A stretch of DNA of 64,000 bases from Sipunculus nudus (lineage: Eukaryota > Annelida > Sipuncula > Golfingiida > Sipunculidae), in NCBI GenBank assembly GCA_026874595.1, contig CM049315.1, positions 18,313,664 to 18,377,663 on the forward strand, written 5' to 3'. Under the pieces are notes generated by a model that saw only the letters and a list, made by a program, of their open reading frames with translations, searched no databases and was not told the DNA's origin. Shown here piece after piece: positions 1 through 10,754 of this stretch (positions are counted from its first letter, which is position 1; the number at the start of each line of letters is the position of its first letter). Both the position numbers and the translations under genes were made by a program.

Positions 1-215
1 GGGGGAGAAAATACCATAACACCAGTGGATTGTTGGATGTAAAGCTGGTTATCACAGGAAATTAAAATATACGATTTGGGGCAATATTTTTCATTACTCA
101 GTATCACAGAGCACTCACGAAGCCAACGCCAACGTTTCCTAACCAAGGAGATATTTGAAACAGATAGCTGAAATCTGAAGATATACGCACATTTTCCGCC
201 TGTTCTGTTCCAGTG
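1..215 (+). other. 5' flank of first receptor gene
   Basis: This is non-coding sequence upstream of the first receptor. I see no TATA box at a convincing distance and no splice acceptor next to the start codon. It probably contains 5' UTR, but the promoter may lie outside the window. Confidence 0.5.
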
Positions 216-1340
216 ATGATGTATAACTTTTCAGGTACTGATACTGTTCCTTATTCAAATGTGTCTTCACTGATGACTAGAATGTACCAGTACAATGTAA
301 CAACAGTACACGCAGACATAAACACAGGACGGGTACCGAGAAGTGTCCGGCTTGCTTACGTCATTACTTTTTCAATTTTAGCCGTTTTAGTCTTGGGAGG
401 AAATGGGTTATTTCTATTCACCTTCCTTAGGGCGAAAAACCGGAACTTCCGCACTAACGCCATCTACTTCCTGATGCACCTGGCATGCGCAGACTTACTT
501 GTCGGGTTGAATATGCCATTTCATATCGCTGTTATATGGTATTCACACCTTGAGAAGATATATGCCCTGTGTATTTCACGTTACATTATGTTGTTACTGC
601 CGACTGCTGCCTCTGTCATGCTTCTTGTAATAGTGACCATTGACCGCTATATAGCCATCTCAAGACCACTGAAGTACGGATTACTGATCCCACGGAGTAC
701 AGCTCACGTGATCGCTGGTGTCACGTGGTCGCTTGCTGTTCTTTTCGGACTCGTGATTCCTCTAACACTTCTGTCTCCATGGGAACGGCCTGACCAGTTC
801 ATTTGTGAACTGATCTTGCGTTTCAGGTGGGAATACTATGCAGTAATAGTCCTTCCTTTGTTTGCGGTCGCCACTGTCTTGTTGACGATATTTTACACAT
901 TACTGGTCGTGCAAATATTTCGTTACAAGCGTGAGAAAAACGGCGTCTTGGCGGAAGGAACCCAAGCGTCAGATCAAAGCGCCCTCTTGCGACATGAATT
1001 AAAGGTAGCCTTGACCGGATTGGTGGTGGTAAGTGTATTCTGCTCGTGCTTTTTGCCGTTTCTTGTAATATTAGCCATCCAGACGTACGGAATGAAACAA
1101 CACGATCCAAGATGGAACCGTTACCGGACTATAGCCACATTCCCTGCTGTATGTAATTCAGCCATGAATGCCTTCATCTACGCCTGGAGGGTGCCTCAGT
1201 TCCGTGATATGTTAAAAGAGGTCTGCTGTAAACGAAGAAGAGAAGAGAACACCTTAATGTCAAATAGTGCGGGGGTAAAATATACCGAGTTTGATAAATC
1301 TGGAGCAAGCGGGGAATTTTGCATGTCATCTAGAAAGTGA
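216..1340 (+). CDS. Class A (rhodopsin-like) GPCR, orphan, paralogue 1
   Basis: This is an intronless 374-residue seven-helix receptor that would act at the plasma membrane through G proteins. The open frame begins at a GTG at 213, so I chose the first ATG at 216 (a second ATG follows at 219). The N-terminus has three N-glycosylation sequons (N4, N15, N27). TM1 carries N63 (N1.50) in LGGNG and TM2 carries D93 (D2.50). TM3 starts with C119, which should pair with C197 in the second extracellular loop, and ends in D143-R144-Y145. TM6 has CFLP (278-281), so the usual toggle tryptophan is phenylalanine. TM7 reads NSAMNAFIY (314-322), with Ala in place of the NPxxY proline. Helix 8 has Cys337-Cys338, likely palmitoylated. 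There is no Asp at 3.32, which argues against an amine ligand; Arg122-Tyr123 sit at 3.28-3.29. The TM7 and helix 8 segment recalls the adenosine/lipid/melanocortin (MECA) group, but the ligand is unknown. It is a paralogue of the receptors at 9594 and 50099. Confidence 0.95.
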   Translation: MMYNFSGTDTVPYSNVSSLMTRMYQYNVTTVHADINTGRVPRSVRLAYVITFSILAVLVLGGNGLFLFTFLRAKNRNFRTNAIYFLMHLACADLLVGLNMPFHIAVIWYSHLEKIYALCISRYIMLLLPTAASVMLLVIVTIDRYIAISRPLKYGLLIPRSTAHVIAGVTWSLAVLFGLVIPLTLLSPWERPDQFICELILRFRWEYYAVIVLPLFAVATVLLTIFYTLLVVQIFRYKREKNGVLAEGTQASDQSALLRHELKVALTGLVVVSVFCSCFLPFLVILAIQTYGMKQHDPRWNRYRTIATFPAVCNSAMNAFIYAWRVPQFRDMLKEVCCKRRREENTLMSNSAGVKYTEFDKSGASGEFCMSSRK

Positions 1341-1655
1341 ACGTTACATTTCGTGTTCTAAACAGAACCGGATCCCTCCCCTCTTTTCAGCCGCCGCAAC
1401 CGTTGAAAATGTAATAATATATGTACCCCGTAGGCTGAAACAATCGCGTGTGTAACCAGTGATCGGTATAAACTACACAGTCAAAACTCGGTCTAAGATG
1501 TGTCATTTAAGCTTGAATGCTACGCCAAGCAACTGATGCTCCTCAACGTCCACTTGGCATATTATGTACATGTTCTGAAAGCTAAATTATGTTCTACTAT
1601 GATTGGATATAGGTTCTCATAAATGTGTACCTGCTAATGTGTAGGCCTACTGCAT
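1341..1655 (+). other. Probable 3' UTR of receptor 1
   Basis: This is AT-rich non-coding sequence between the TGA stop and the first good polyadenylation signal. No other reading frame or repeat is evident. Confidence 0.5.
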
Positions 1656-1661
1656 AATAAA
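1656..1661 (+). terminator. Poly(A) signal AATAAA for receptor 1
   Basis: A canonical AATAAA lies 316 bases after the receptor stop codon and is followed within about 20 bases by an A/T-rich stretch with a T run. It is the first AATAAA downstream of the stop. Confidence 0.55.
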
Positions 1662-2300
1662 GATCACCAAAATTAAATTTAATTTTTTTTTCATAGCTTT
1701 GCAGACACCTGAGGATTACTGTATACAATATAGCTGAAAATGAAAATATGTTCATGAATATGGCATGTCATGTGTCTGCTAGGAAAATAATAGCAATTAA
1801 AAAAGGTATAGTTGACATATGTCCATCTTACCTGAATGTCAAACTGGTTTATTTAGTGCTAAGATCAACACAAAGACACGTATAACAATCCGACATTCAA
1901 ACAGGCATTGCACTCTACATTTCCTCTAACTTCCCCTTTAACATGAACATTCCTTACACATGAAAACTGGCATGACAATACAATAATTAAACTATACAGC
2001 CAGTCGTGTCTTAGTAACCTAGAAGCCGCTATTGGTAAGGATAACAGACAGTTTATATTATTATGGGATGCATTTTAGGGACATCGGGGGCCATAGCGCG
2101 ATCTGCTCTGCGCGTGAACGAGATCAACTCTGGTGTGATTGAAGGATATACTGAATAAACATCTAATACCTGACGAAGGAAACTTTGCTATGCGAAAGCT
2201 CGGATTAGTAAAAAGGTGTCACCTTTCATTTATTTTCTCAAGTGTACTGAGATAGTCTAACACGACTTAACACCATAGAAATATACATAACTATATATTT
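1662..2300. other. Intergenic, nothing recognised
   Basis: AT-rich sequence with no gene-like frame and no repeat that I can name. Confidence 0.4.
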
Positions 2301-2455
2301 TGTTACGGTACGCAAACATTTTGCTCAGGGAAAAATATTTGTCCGATCCCGGATTCGAACCCATGTCGGTGGCGCGCATGTACGGCGCCCCAACTGCTTC
2401 ACTAGAAAAGCAAGCTCGGTCCAGTTCGGTCCGCTTTTAAATGCACCCCGTAACA
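2301..2455 (-). mobile_element. tRNA-like (SINE-type) element bounded by TGTTACGG inverted ends
   Basis: On the minus strand there is a pol III A box, TAGTGAAGCAG (2404-2394), and a perfect B box, GGTTCGAATCC (2361-2351). Their starts are 43 bases apart, as in a tRNA. The acceptor stem does not pair, so this is not a functional tRNA. The 155-base block begins with TGTTACGG and ends with CCGTAACA, exact inverted 8-mers. The same TGTTACGG opens the LTR-like block at 6865. It could be a SINE head or a very small terminal-repeat element. I see no matching target-site duplication. Confidence 0.45.
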
Positions 2456-5400
2456 ATATAATTATTGTTTTGCGATGGCGTCCATTGTTATCTCTCAATC
2501 CGGGTTGTGTCCGGCAAGGATATAAACGCACTGCTTCGCCTAAGGTTCGCAAGACTGATTTTAAACCATGATAATTATCAAACAATGGCAAAATGTCATC
2601 CGTGTATCAACATATAGTACGTTGCGTACTCATACATGCATATGTGTGTATATATATTATATACGCCTTTAAATGTTTACAAAGCCGACAGACGTAGTGT
2701 ATTTTTGAAAGCACGGGTAGGCCTAATATTACGAACACTGGACATTAGGGTATATAGTAAAACAAAAAAAATAAGTCTTCAGCTAAACTAGGTTGAATAA
2801 CGCAAGCGATTTATACCAACACACAAAAATATATCATAATTGTAGAGTATTTTGTTATGCATGATCATGCTTTCTACACAATTGGTAATCCGTCTTTTGA
2901 GTTCCCGATATTCCAGTTACATAATAAACATAACTGAAACTGAGTTATCCCTTATGACACCATATAGCAACACAAAAACCTTACATATATAGTGGTTCCG
3001 TTCAATTGAAAAAGAAGAAAAAGGTGTCGTGAACAGAAACTTCGATTGTCCAACTCACTACTGTTTATAAAAGAATAAACCCGTTAAAAACAAATAACTT
3101 TTTAATTGTCCAAAATATAACTCCATGACATTTCTCTTTTTTCGTCTCTGCTATGTTTTATTCCTGTTTAAAATGATACTTTTCTTGAAATAAAACTCAA
3201 ATTTCAGTCACAAGCAAAAAAAAAAAACACATTCCTCTCCGTGTTGGTGTGTTGGTTGGTGTGTGTGCGTGTTTTCAGAACATAGCTCACGCTGTAATGA
3301 ACGGAATATCATGATTTTTCTCAGGACCTTTCGGAGATGAAGAATCGATGAGTATTTGGTGTGGATCCAGCACATGATCCCGATTAAGGAACGTCATAAA
3401 GGAATATTCACAAATTTTGAGTCACTTATTCACGAATGAACCTTGGAATATGGGCCGTAAATACGTTAATGCAAACACGGTATTAATTGCACAATAATGA
3501 CCCTCCACATGGCGGAAGATTTTATACCATAAAAAATGCAGATTTTTAGTTATATAATTTATTTTCAGTTGTTAACGCAACAAGGAGAATTGCATCATTT
3601 AATGACAGGACTTGAGAGTCAGAGAATAAGAAGGTTCTGTTTAGAAAGACGAATGCGACTGAAACATGATGTCAGTCTTTAGACTTAAAATGAGAAACAA
3701 AAAGGAAAGAGGGAAACCTGGCCATAACAGGTTGGCTGTCATATTTGAGAACGTGAAATGTAGGATGAAATGAAATGTGCTCGGTAAAAAGTTGATTTCA
3801 CCATCAGTCACTGCAGAAAATGATAGCTGTTAAATTTCATATCTACTGGTTAATAAATGACTTATTCTCCAGTGAAAACGTGGAAATTATATTTGCTCTA
3901 ATGCTTTTGGTTATTTAGTGTTATATACCAAGGTTTTAATAAAAATATCAAAATGTTTGATTAAAAAATGACATAATTGAGATGAACTAAATGCATTTTA
4001 CGCCAAGATCAAGATGTCATTTTGTATGATCAGGTATACATACGCATATACACATATATACCCCGGTTATTTATCTGCTTTTTGCCTCGTGGTGAAATAC
4101 CCATTTTTACATGTATATATAGTATTTTTCAAACTTATGTACAATTAGCCCCTGTCATAAAATGCTGGGGCTGAATGTGTAAGTGATACGACATTGAAAA
4201 TTTCAAATTTCTCGGGTATGATGACCCTACGCCCTGTCAAATACTCTACAACTCTAAGATTGTAAACGTATGTCCAGAGCAGGTCACTGATAGACGAACT
4301 GACGTTGTCCTTTGGTAAAGGCCACGTCCTACCAAGTCCTCCCACGACCTGCAAGAACTTGGTGAACCGTAGACAGAACATGGTAAGTAAACTTAGGCTT
4401 AAACACGAAAACAGCCTACACATGCAGTTAGGCTTATCTTCTGTAAATAACTTGTGTAGAGGACCAGATGTATTAGCTTTCGTCACCCTAACATGACCCG
4501 TCTTTACTTGAAACTGTAATGAATATAGACATAGTCTTACATTTTATATGTACATATATAATTTAACATGTCATTAAGAAGTACAAAATAAAATGACCAG
4601 TAGAATCTTATCACATTTAGCAATATTCAGTTATTCATAATAATTTGTGATAATTACAAACAGAAGAAAAAAGGAACCTCATTTATAATATTCAAGAAAA
4701 GAAGATAAAAATCATGCAAATTGTAGATTACACAATCCCAAAATTACTCAGGGACAACACAAATATTGTTTTCATTAATTTTAAGGACACCCAAACAACG
4801 ATATCTATATACTACTGAAATTGTCCTGTCCGCTTGTCCCAGTTAACCCGCATAAACGGGCCATGACAGTGGGCCAAATTGGCTATCAGTGTAAGTCAAA
4901 TGCTCCAACTTATAGAATGCACACCAATTTAGCCTTTCCACTTGCACACAACTGCATTCCCGGCAGCATCACATCGCAGGTCTGTCGCACAACATCACAC
5001 CGCTCTCCACCTCTCCATTGCTGACCTTTATCTTGACCGATTACCAAAAAGACCTAATAATTGGTTCCGTATCGACCTCCAGACATCCCTACCTTATACG
5101 GGTCTGGGAAGTTTGCCACCTTACGGGTCTTGAGGCACACTACGCCGCAATATAGGCCTACCCTAGCTACCTCTGCAACGGGTCACAAAGGGTCCCCATT
5201 TTCCAGTATCAGATAAAAATGAGTGAACTAGCTTTACAGGATTCTCAGCAATTAAGACAGCAAAACTCATCATGCCACACACCAGTGCTCGTCCACAAAA
5301 CTCAGACATGTGTGATCCCCCACGACTCGGACGCGCCTATTTCAACAGCATTCACTAGGCCTACTCTTCGACCTTTTAAATTCAGTCCGGCCAAGTCAAA

Positions 5401-5711
5401 TTTATTTTCAACAGCCTAATCCCGGTTCGCAGAGTGGAGCTATGTTACCATGACACATTCAAGGTCATCAACAGTGATCTGGTACCAGTAATCATACGTG
5501 TCCTGATGAAAATTAAATTTTCGTAGCTGAGAACTGAATTTTATTTTGAATAGGTCTACTTGTCAATGGATTTGGGACTAGCATTAAGCTGAAGTCTTTG
5601 CATGAGGAACATCGCGTCAAGGAAGGAAAAATGTTTGTTTGTTATATTCATTTTAACGATGCATGATGTGTTTTCTCTGGCTGACTCATGTCACGTGTTA
5701 TATTTGATACA
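2456..5711. other. Intergenic, candidate exon near 4.3 kb
   Basis: Mostly AT-rich DNA with short A runs and a TG-rich patch near 3240. The stretch 4145-4486 is open for 113 codons on the minus strand and has a perfect GTAAGT splice donor on the plus strand at 4382. The GC-richer segment 4820-5180 has no recognisable protein. No gene can be called. Confidence 0.35.
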
Positions 5712-5958
5712 GCTAGAAAACTATATTCTAAGGAATGCTAGACTCCGCAATGTGGATTGTCCCAGTTGTGGGATGCTGCCAAAACCGTGTTTTGCATTTA
5801 CCTGTTCGGCCCATATTCACCGTATAAATGACTGTACATTTGTGAATATTTCTTGATGACGTTCAGGAATCCGGATCATGTGCCGGATTCTTCATTGGTC
5901 CATTCCCGAATTCCCGTTCATAATTCCGTGAGTTATTTAGTAAAAACACACACACACA
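5712..5958 (+). repeat. Dispersed repeat family 1, copy A
   Basis: This shares ordered blocks with 24094-24420 and 37221-37505: a start around CTAGAAA...ATTCTAAGGAA, then CTCCGC, then TTCGGCCCATATTC, then a block like TTCATTGGTCCATTCCCGAA, and finally CCGTTCATAA..CGTGAGTTA. Copies A and B run into CA-rich or C-rich tails. The open frame at 5602-5856 is an accident of this repeat. The class is unknown. Confidence 0.6.
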
Positions 5959-5961
5959 AAC

Positions 5962-6164
5962 CAGGGGCGGATCCAGGAGATTGACAAGGGGAGGGTCCAA
6001 ATCAGGAAGACTAAAAGAAAACCTAAGAAAAAGGTCCTCTAGTCTTGAAATGAGGGGGCCCAGGTCGCAAAATTTGGTTTGATACCCAAAAAGAGGTTGT
6101 TTCGGCTCAAGAAAAAAAAAAAAGGGGGCGGACTTCCTTGACTCCATCTCTGGATCCGCCACTG
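5962..6164. mobile_element. hAT-like MITE, 203 bp
   Basis: The terminal inverted repeats are CAGGGGCGGATCCAG on the left and the reverse complement of CAGTGGCGGATCCAG on the right. This terminus is typical of hAT-superfamily non-autonomous elements in animals. A direct repeat CAAAC lies on both sides, compatible with a 5-base target-site duplication, though the insertion sits in a CA-rich tail of repeat family 1, which weakens that reading. The interior has no coding capacity. Confidence 0.7.
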
Positions 6165-6864
6165 CAAACACACACACACACACGAACAGGGATGAACACA
6201 TACGATCTTTTTTTCAATTACACAAAATTACAGATCTTTATCTCATCTTGATGGCAACAGATGGCGCTCACGCCAAGGAGTATTTCTGAAGACGTGCACG
6301 ATAATATCGATATAATGTAGGTCCAATTCCTTAAGGTTATTAGTTAAATGTCAGTGTTTTAAGAAGTGAGTGAAGCAAATATGTTGTTTTGGAATTCGAT
6401 ATGAGTTTGTTTACTACAATATATTTATATAAATATATGTATTGAAAGAAAACGTATAAATCACATATATATAATATAAATATTATTTCAAAATTGATAT
6501 CGAGACTAGTATTACTCCAGGCATCCATACGACAGATATGAACATATGTAAGGGCAGGTTATGAGCAATTAAATGTAAAACCCCATCGGCTGGCAAATAT
6601 TATCACGCAAATACCACAGAGCGCCAGTTATTGAAATGAACTGGAGAGGAGCTAATTTGCCTGTCAGAATCTAACAATTTACAGACGGCTCATATATATA
6701 ATATTGAAATTACTAAGGCCCTGCATGGTAGGCCTCCACGCGTGCCACGAATTCACCCTCTCACATTGATAAATTTGGAGTGGGTTTACTGTGTCACTTG
6801 GACGTAGTGGTACTAGACTATATATGGCCGGTTCGCCGTATACTTTTAAGTACTTTATACATAT
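6165..6864. other. Intergenic, nothing recognised
   Basis: A CA-repeat remnant is followed by AT-rich sequence. I see no gene or named repeat. Confidence 0.4.
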
Positions 6865-7605
6865 TGTTACGGAACCTAATAACAACAGATCACGTAATCG
6901 TGATCAGCACAAATTTTGCCACGGAGAATTCTGATAACAGATTCTGTAACACTTGGAAGCGTGAAATGTCTAGGGGAGTGAATGAAGAAGTCAGTGGTTT
7001 TTTGTTAACAAACAATTAAAATTTATTCCTAGAACAATTCTAACATTACAATACACTAAATCAACACAATTACACAGTTTAACAATAAAAATGAACATCA
7101 CCATAGTGTCCGGATCATAGGCTTTGATATTTTGATACCACCACTGTCACAGCTCAACAAGAGTCCTTTAACACCAATAATCCACGTAAATATCAATAAT
7201 CAAAAGTCAAACTGAGATAGTTCGTATTAAATCTGTATAAAATCCGTTAAATATCTGACACCACTGCAATTATCGGTAAGGTCCCAACACTGACGAGAAA
7301 GCAACACTCTTAGTGCTGGCTGGTATTTTCCTTTCTGACGGCTTTAAACACAGCCCCTTATTTAAAGCTTCTCACCCGAAAATTCAAGAAATGGAAAATT
7401 CCGAAAGAGCAATACACACGCCCCTGAACAGACCGGAAACATATAGAACAAAGAACGCCGTGTCTCTTCGCTTCGGACACACACGCGAGCCATCGCCCAA
7501 CAAGCGAGGTTTCCATAGCAACGAAGTATGCCTGTGCTACACGAATCAGAATGTCAACAGACACATGCAACACTCCTGCGCACAATAAAACAGACACCTG
7601 TAACA
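6865..7605 (+). mobile_element. Solo-LTR-like block, 741 bp
   Basis: The block starts TGTTACGG and ends CCTGTAACA, an imperfect inverted pair of the TGT...ACA kind used by LTR retrotransposons. It is flanked by ATAT on both sides, which fits a 4-base target-site duplication but is weak because the right flank is a TA microsatellite. Inside are a TATA-like TTATTTAAA near 7358 and AATAAA at 7584, in that order on the plus strand. No internal gag/pol and no second LTR are seen. The open frames here (7313-7588 +, 7358-7729 -) match no known protein. Confidence 0.4.
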
Positions 7606-7623
7606 ATATATATATATATATAT
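7606..7623. repeat. (TA)n microsatellite
   Basis: A short uninterrupted TA run adjoins the right edge of the LTR-like block. Confidence 0.8.
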
Positions 7624-7752
7624 TTCGCCAAACCTTAACAGATAACCGTAAAATATGACTATGAATTATGGATAATGCACTGGTTATGGAAGGACAGGAA
7701 GGGTTAGTTTTGACCCTTACCACCTTCAATTACTGTTCCTCTCTCATTCAAT

Positions 7753-7774
7753 GGGGGGGGGGGGGGGGGGGGGG
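7753..7774. repeat. G22 homopolymer
   Basis: Twenty-two consecutive G on the plus strand. The length may be unreliable in the assembly. Confidence 0.9.
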
Positions 7775-9593
7775 CGTCACTTAACCCTTTCATCAACACT
7801 TGTTGCACGTTGTACTAGCTTCCGTCTAGTTGGGTGGAGCCTCTTTTCTCTTACATTTTTTTCCCAGCTTACATTACATGATGTCTGCACATTACGTGCT
7901 ACACATAGCATTAAATACTAAATTGTGATGGGCAACGCTAGCTGTGACAATTGGGCGTCATCATATGACACTAAAATGGGAGTGTGGGCGCTTTATATAT
8001 AGCACGCCCCAAGTTCCTGCTCACGAAACGAAAAGTGATTGCACATATTTTCTTTATTTCGTTCATATCTTCTATGTTGTGTTATACGAACAAGAAAGTA
8101 GTCAGACAGCATTTACATAACTCTGTCAGAATTCTGATGTGAGAGAAACAAGCGCAACTATATACATTAATGCAACCCTAGAAAAATGTAACACAGTCCA
8201 CCCACTTGATGGTTGTATTATACATTAGCACGTTACATTACAAAACAGGATACATTACAGGATAATATGAACCAAAAAAATATGGCGTTCAAGATTAACC
8301 CCGATTTTTTTTCTTTGATGTTATTCTTTCTCTCTTATCAAAATCGGTATAAAACCATCGATGATCAAAATATCATACCCGCTGGCGGGGATAAAATAAC
8401 TAAAACAAACTTTCATTAATACATAATGATCTGCGGAAATATCTGTTCATTTGAAATTAAATATTTATTATTATCACAACAGAGGAAAATGGCCGGGTTT
8501 GGTTATTTGGGTTATGATGACTTGGCGTACCGGATTATACAGTGCCTGTCACAGGGGGTACTCCGATGGGTGTTAACGACACACATATATCGCACTGATA
8601 TCGCTGTGTTCCTGTTGTGGTTACGCGTAGCTGTCGTTTTTGTCTTAATAAACTGGCCTGTGCTGCTTGCTGTTCTGTGCTGTTTCATCAGGGGCTGTAT
8701 CTGAGCCTGTCCAGTGCTTACATGAGCACGTAGTGGACCTTTATACAAGGATATTGGACCACAGTGCACGTCACGGTGTCCTGTATGACTAACTGAGGAC
8801 GTTAGTCACCGTGTGTTACAACCTACTAGTGCTCGTATCTGTCTATATGGTACGTATTGTGTGCAGGGTTTATGTACCAATATGCCGATACTGGATTATT
8901 ATGTGGCACTTTTGATGGATTAGATAACCGTATTGAGTAACTTAAACCGAAACCAGACCTTTGGATAGAAAGCAAGAACAGATACATTTTGGATTCCTAG
9001 AATATATTCACCGCATGGACTCTATATTAACTTTCAGTAATTCTAGTGGGTTTCTCACATTTTTATACCCTATTGGATAATTGCGTGTAAAACCAAGAAG
9101 TAATCAACTGGGAACATACAAGTCAAGGTCCCTGTGGCTTTGATAAAGGAGTTCAGATTAAGGTGTTTACCAATACAAAACGATGTTTCGTACATGTATT
9201 TTCTTCAAGCACGCTTCAGACTTATTTTTTATCTGAACATCACATGATAAGATCATCCCGGATCCTTTCAGCTTCTTCTTCACTGCGTTTCCATGGTTAC
9301 TCTTTTATAGTGCATAGATACCATGACCTAAGCCAGAGACAGTCGTATCCGGCAAGGGCAGGAGTAAACAGTACTTGATGTGATGAGGTATTGCTGATGG
9401 GGATAGATTAATTAATTCTTGAGTTCTTATGTGTATGCTGGTGTCGCATCAATCATACATCAGACAGGGGCACTGAGGGTCTTCCATGTAATGTTCATGC
9501 AAACACTACGTTTATCTCATCTATGACAGAATCCAATTTAAAAACCTCTCGGGGGTAAAATTTGATTAATTTCTGAGGAGAGAACTGAACGTA
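7775..9593. other. Intergenic with two hairpins, 5' flank of receptor 2
   Basis: There is a hairpin at 8709-8738 (two 5-base stem segments) and another at 8772-8813 (7 + 7 paired bases with a bulge). The rest shows no gene. The last 200 bases upstream of 9594 are presumably 5' UTR or promoter of receptor 2, but no TATA box stands out. Confidence 0.4.
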
Positions 9594-10754
9594 ATGAACA
9601 TCGTATCAAAGAGACCACCTGACCATAGGAATACCATGACCAGCACCGTGTTGGACGTTACCACCGCCGCCATGAATAACGTGTCAGAAAGCAGCAAAAA
9701 CGGGAGTTTGCCTGCCAAAGTTTCCTACGCCAGCATCTCCACGGTGCTCGCCATCCTCATCCTAGGTGGAAACGGCATTTTCATATTAGCGTACCTGGCT
9801 ACCAGACTGCGTTCTTACAAACGGAAGGTGAATTATATGTATTTTATGATACACCTAGCTGTGGCGGACCTGTTTGTCGGTATCAGTATACCGTATCATA
9901 TAGCATTATTTTTCGATCGGCAGTTGTCAAGAAGCAGCATTTATATATGCGCGATCAGGTATTCGACGATCGCTTTCCCTATGTGTGCGTCGGTGCTGTG
10001 TCTGCTGGCCATCACCTTGGACCGCTACATTGCTTTATCCAGACCAATGAGATACCTGATGCTAGTGACAAAGGTTAAACGGCACGTAGCTATGGCGGTG
10101 ATATGGCTCAGCGCTTTTCTTTACGGTGTCGTGGGAATTGCAGTTTCAATCAACAGAGAACGCTTTGAACGGGACCGTCATTGTGAAATGACGAAAGTGA
10201 TTAGATGGGAATACCTTGCATATATTCTGGTTCCGGGAATGGTGCTTGTTACTCCTCTAATCGCCGTTTTTTACGTTAAAGTCATTCTTATAGTCTGCGA
10301 CCAAGGGAAGCAAAGACGCAAAATGTCCATTGAACAAACAAAGGAAACGTTCAAAATGCGACAAGAAGTAAGAGTGGCCCAAACCGGGCTTATCGTCCTT
10401 GGAGTATTCTACGCATGCTGGTTGCCGTTCTTGGTCATTCTTAGCGTACAGGTATATGGAAACAAGATGGAAAGTAAAACTTGGGACAAAGCCCGCACGG
10501 CCGCTACTTTCCCTGCAATTGCGAACTCTGCAATGAACACGTTTATATATGCATGGCGGCTTCCCCACTTCCGGAAGATCATCTGCCATCTAGTGAAGCG
10601 TGGCAAAAGGAGGTCAATCGGTACAAGGTCTTTCTCCCTGTCGTCTGCACCTGTCAGCGTCAGGGGTTCCAGAAACCACCTGGACAGAAAATTATCTCTA
10701 CCTGTCAATAACGATATTGTGAGTACTGAAAATGACGAAACAAGTTTTGCTTAA
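9594..10754 (+). CDS. Class A (rhodopsin-like) GPCR, orphan, paralogue 2
   Basis: This is an intronless receptor of 386 residues. The ATG at 9594 is used; M15 (9636) has a better context (ACC before ATG) and could be the real start without affecting any helix. Sequons are at N29 and N36. TM1 has N60 (N1.50), TM2 has D92 (D2.50), and TM3 runs from C119 to D143-R144-Y145 with Arg122-Tyr123 at 3.28-3.29. The loop-2 cysteine is C197. TM6 has a full CWLP (275-278) and TM7 reads NSAMNTFIY (311-319), where Thr replaces the NPxxY proline. Cys331 in helix 8 is a possible lipidation site, and the tail is basic and Ser-rich. It resembles the receptor at 50099 more than the one at 216, for example NYMYF in TM2, VAQTGLIVLG in TM6 and FPAIANSAMN in TM7. 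The ligand is unknown. Confidence 0.96.
   Translation: MNIVSKRPPDHRNTMTSTVLDVTTAAMNNVSESSKNGSLPAKVSYASISTVLAILILGGNGIFILAYLATRLRSYKRKVNYMYFMIHLAVADLFVGISIPYHIALFFDRQLSRSSIYICAIRYSTIAFPMCASVLCLLAITLDRYIALSRPMRYLMLVTKVKRHVAMAVIWLSAFLYGVVGIAVSINRERFERDRHCEMTKVIRWEYLAYILVPGMVLVTPLIAVFYVKVILIVCDQGKQRRKMSIEQTKETFKMRQEVRVAQTGLIVLGVFYACWLPFLVILSVQVYGNKMESKTWDKARTAATFPAIANSAMNTFIYAWRLPHFRKIICHLVKRGKRRSIGTRSFSLSSAPVSVRGSRNHLDRKLSLPVNNDIVSTENDETSFA

Noticed and set aside
823-1110. Minus-strand frame of 95 codons inside receptor 1
   Set aside because: It is a shadow of the receptor coding sequence.
2339-2411. A functional tRNA gene on the minus strand
   Set aside because: A and B boxes are good, but acceptor and T stems do not pair, so it is only tRNA-derived.
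6945-7605. LTR on the minus strand ending at GTGTTACA
   Set aside because: The flanks GATTC and TATAT do not match; the longer plus-strand version from 6865 fits better.
10257-10711. Several frames inside the receptor 2 gene
   Set aside because: They overlap a clearly real GPCR reading frame and show no independent motif.
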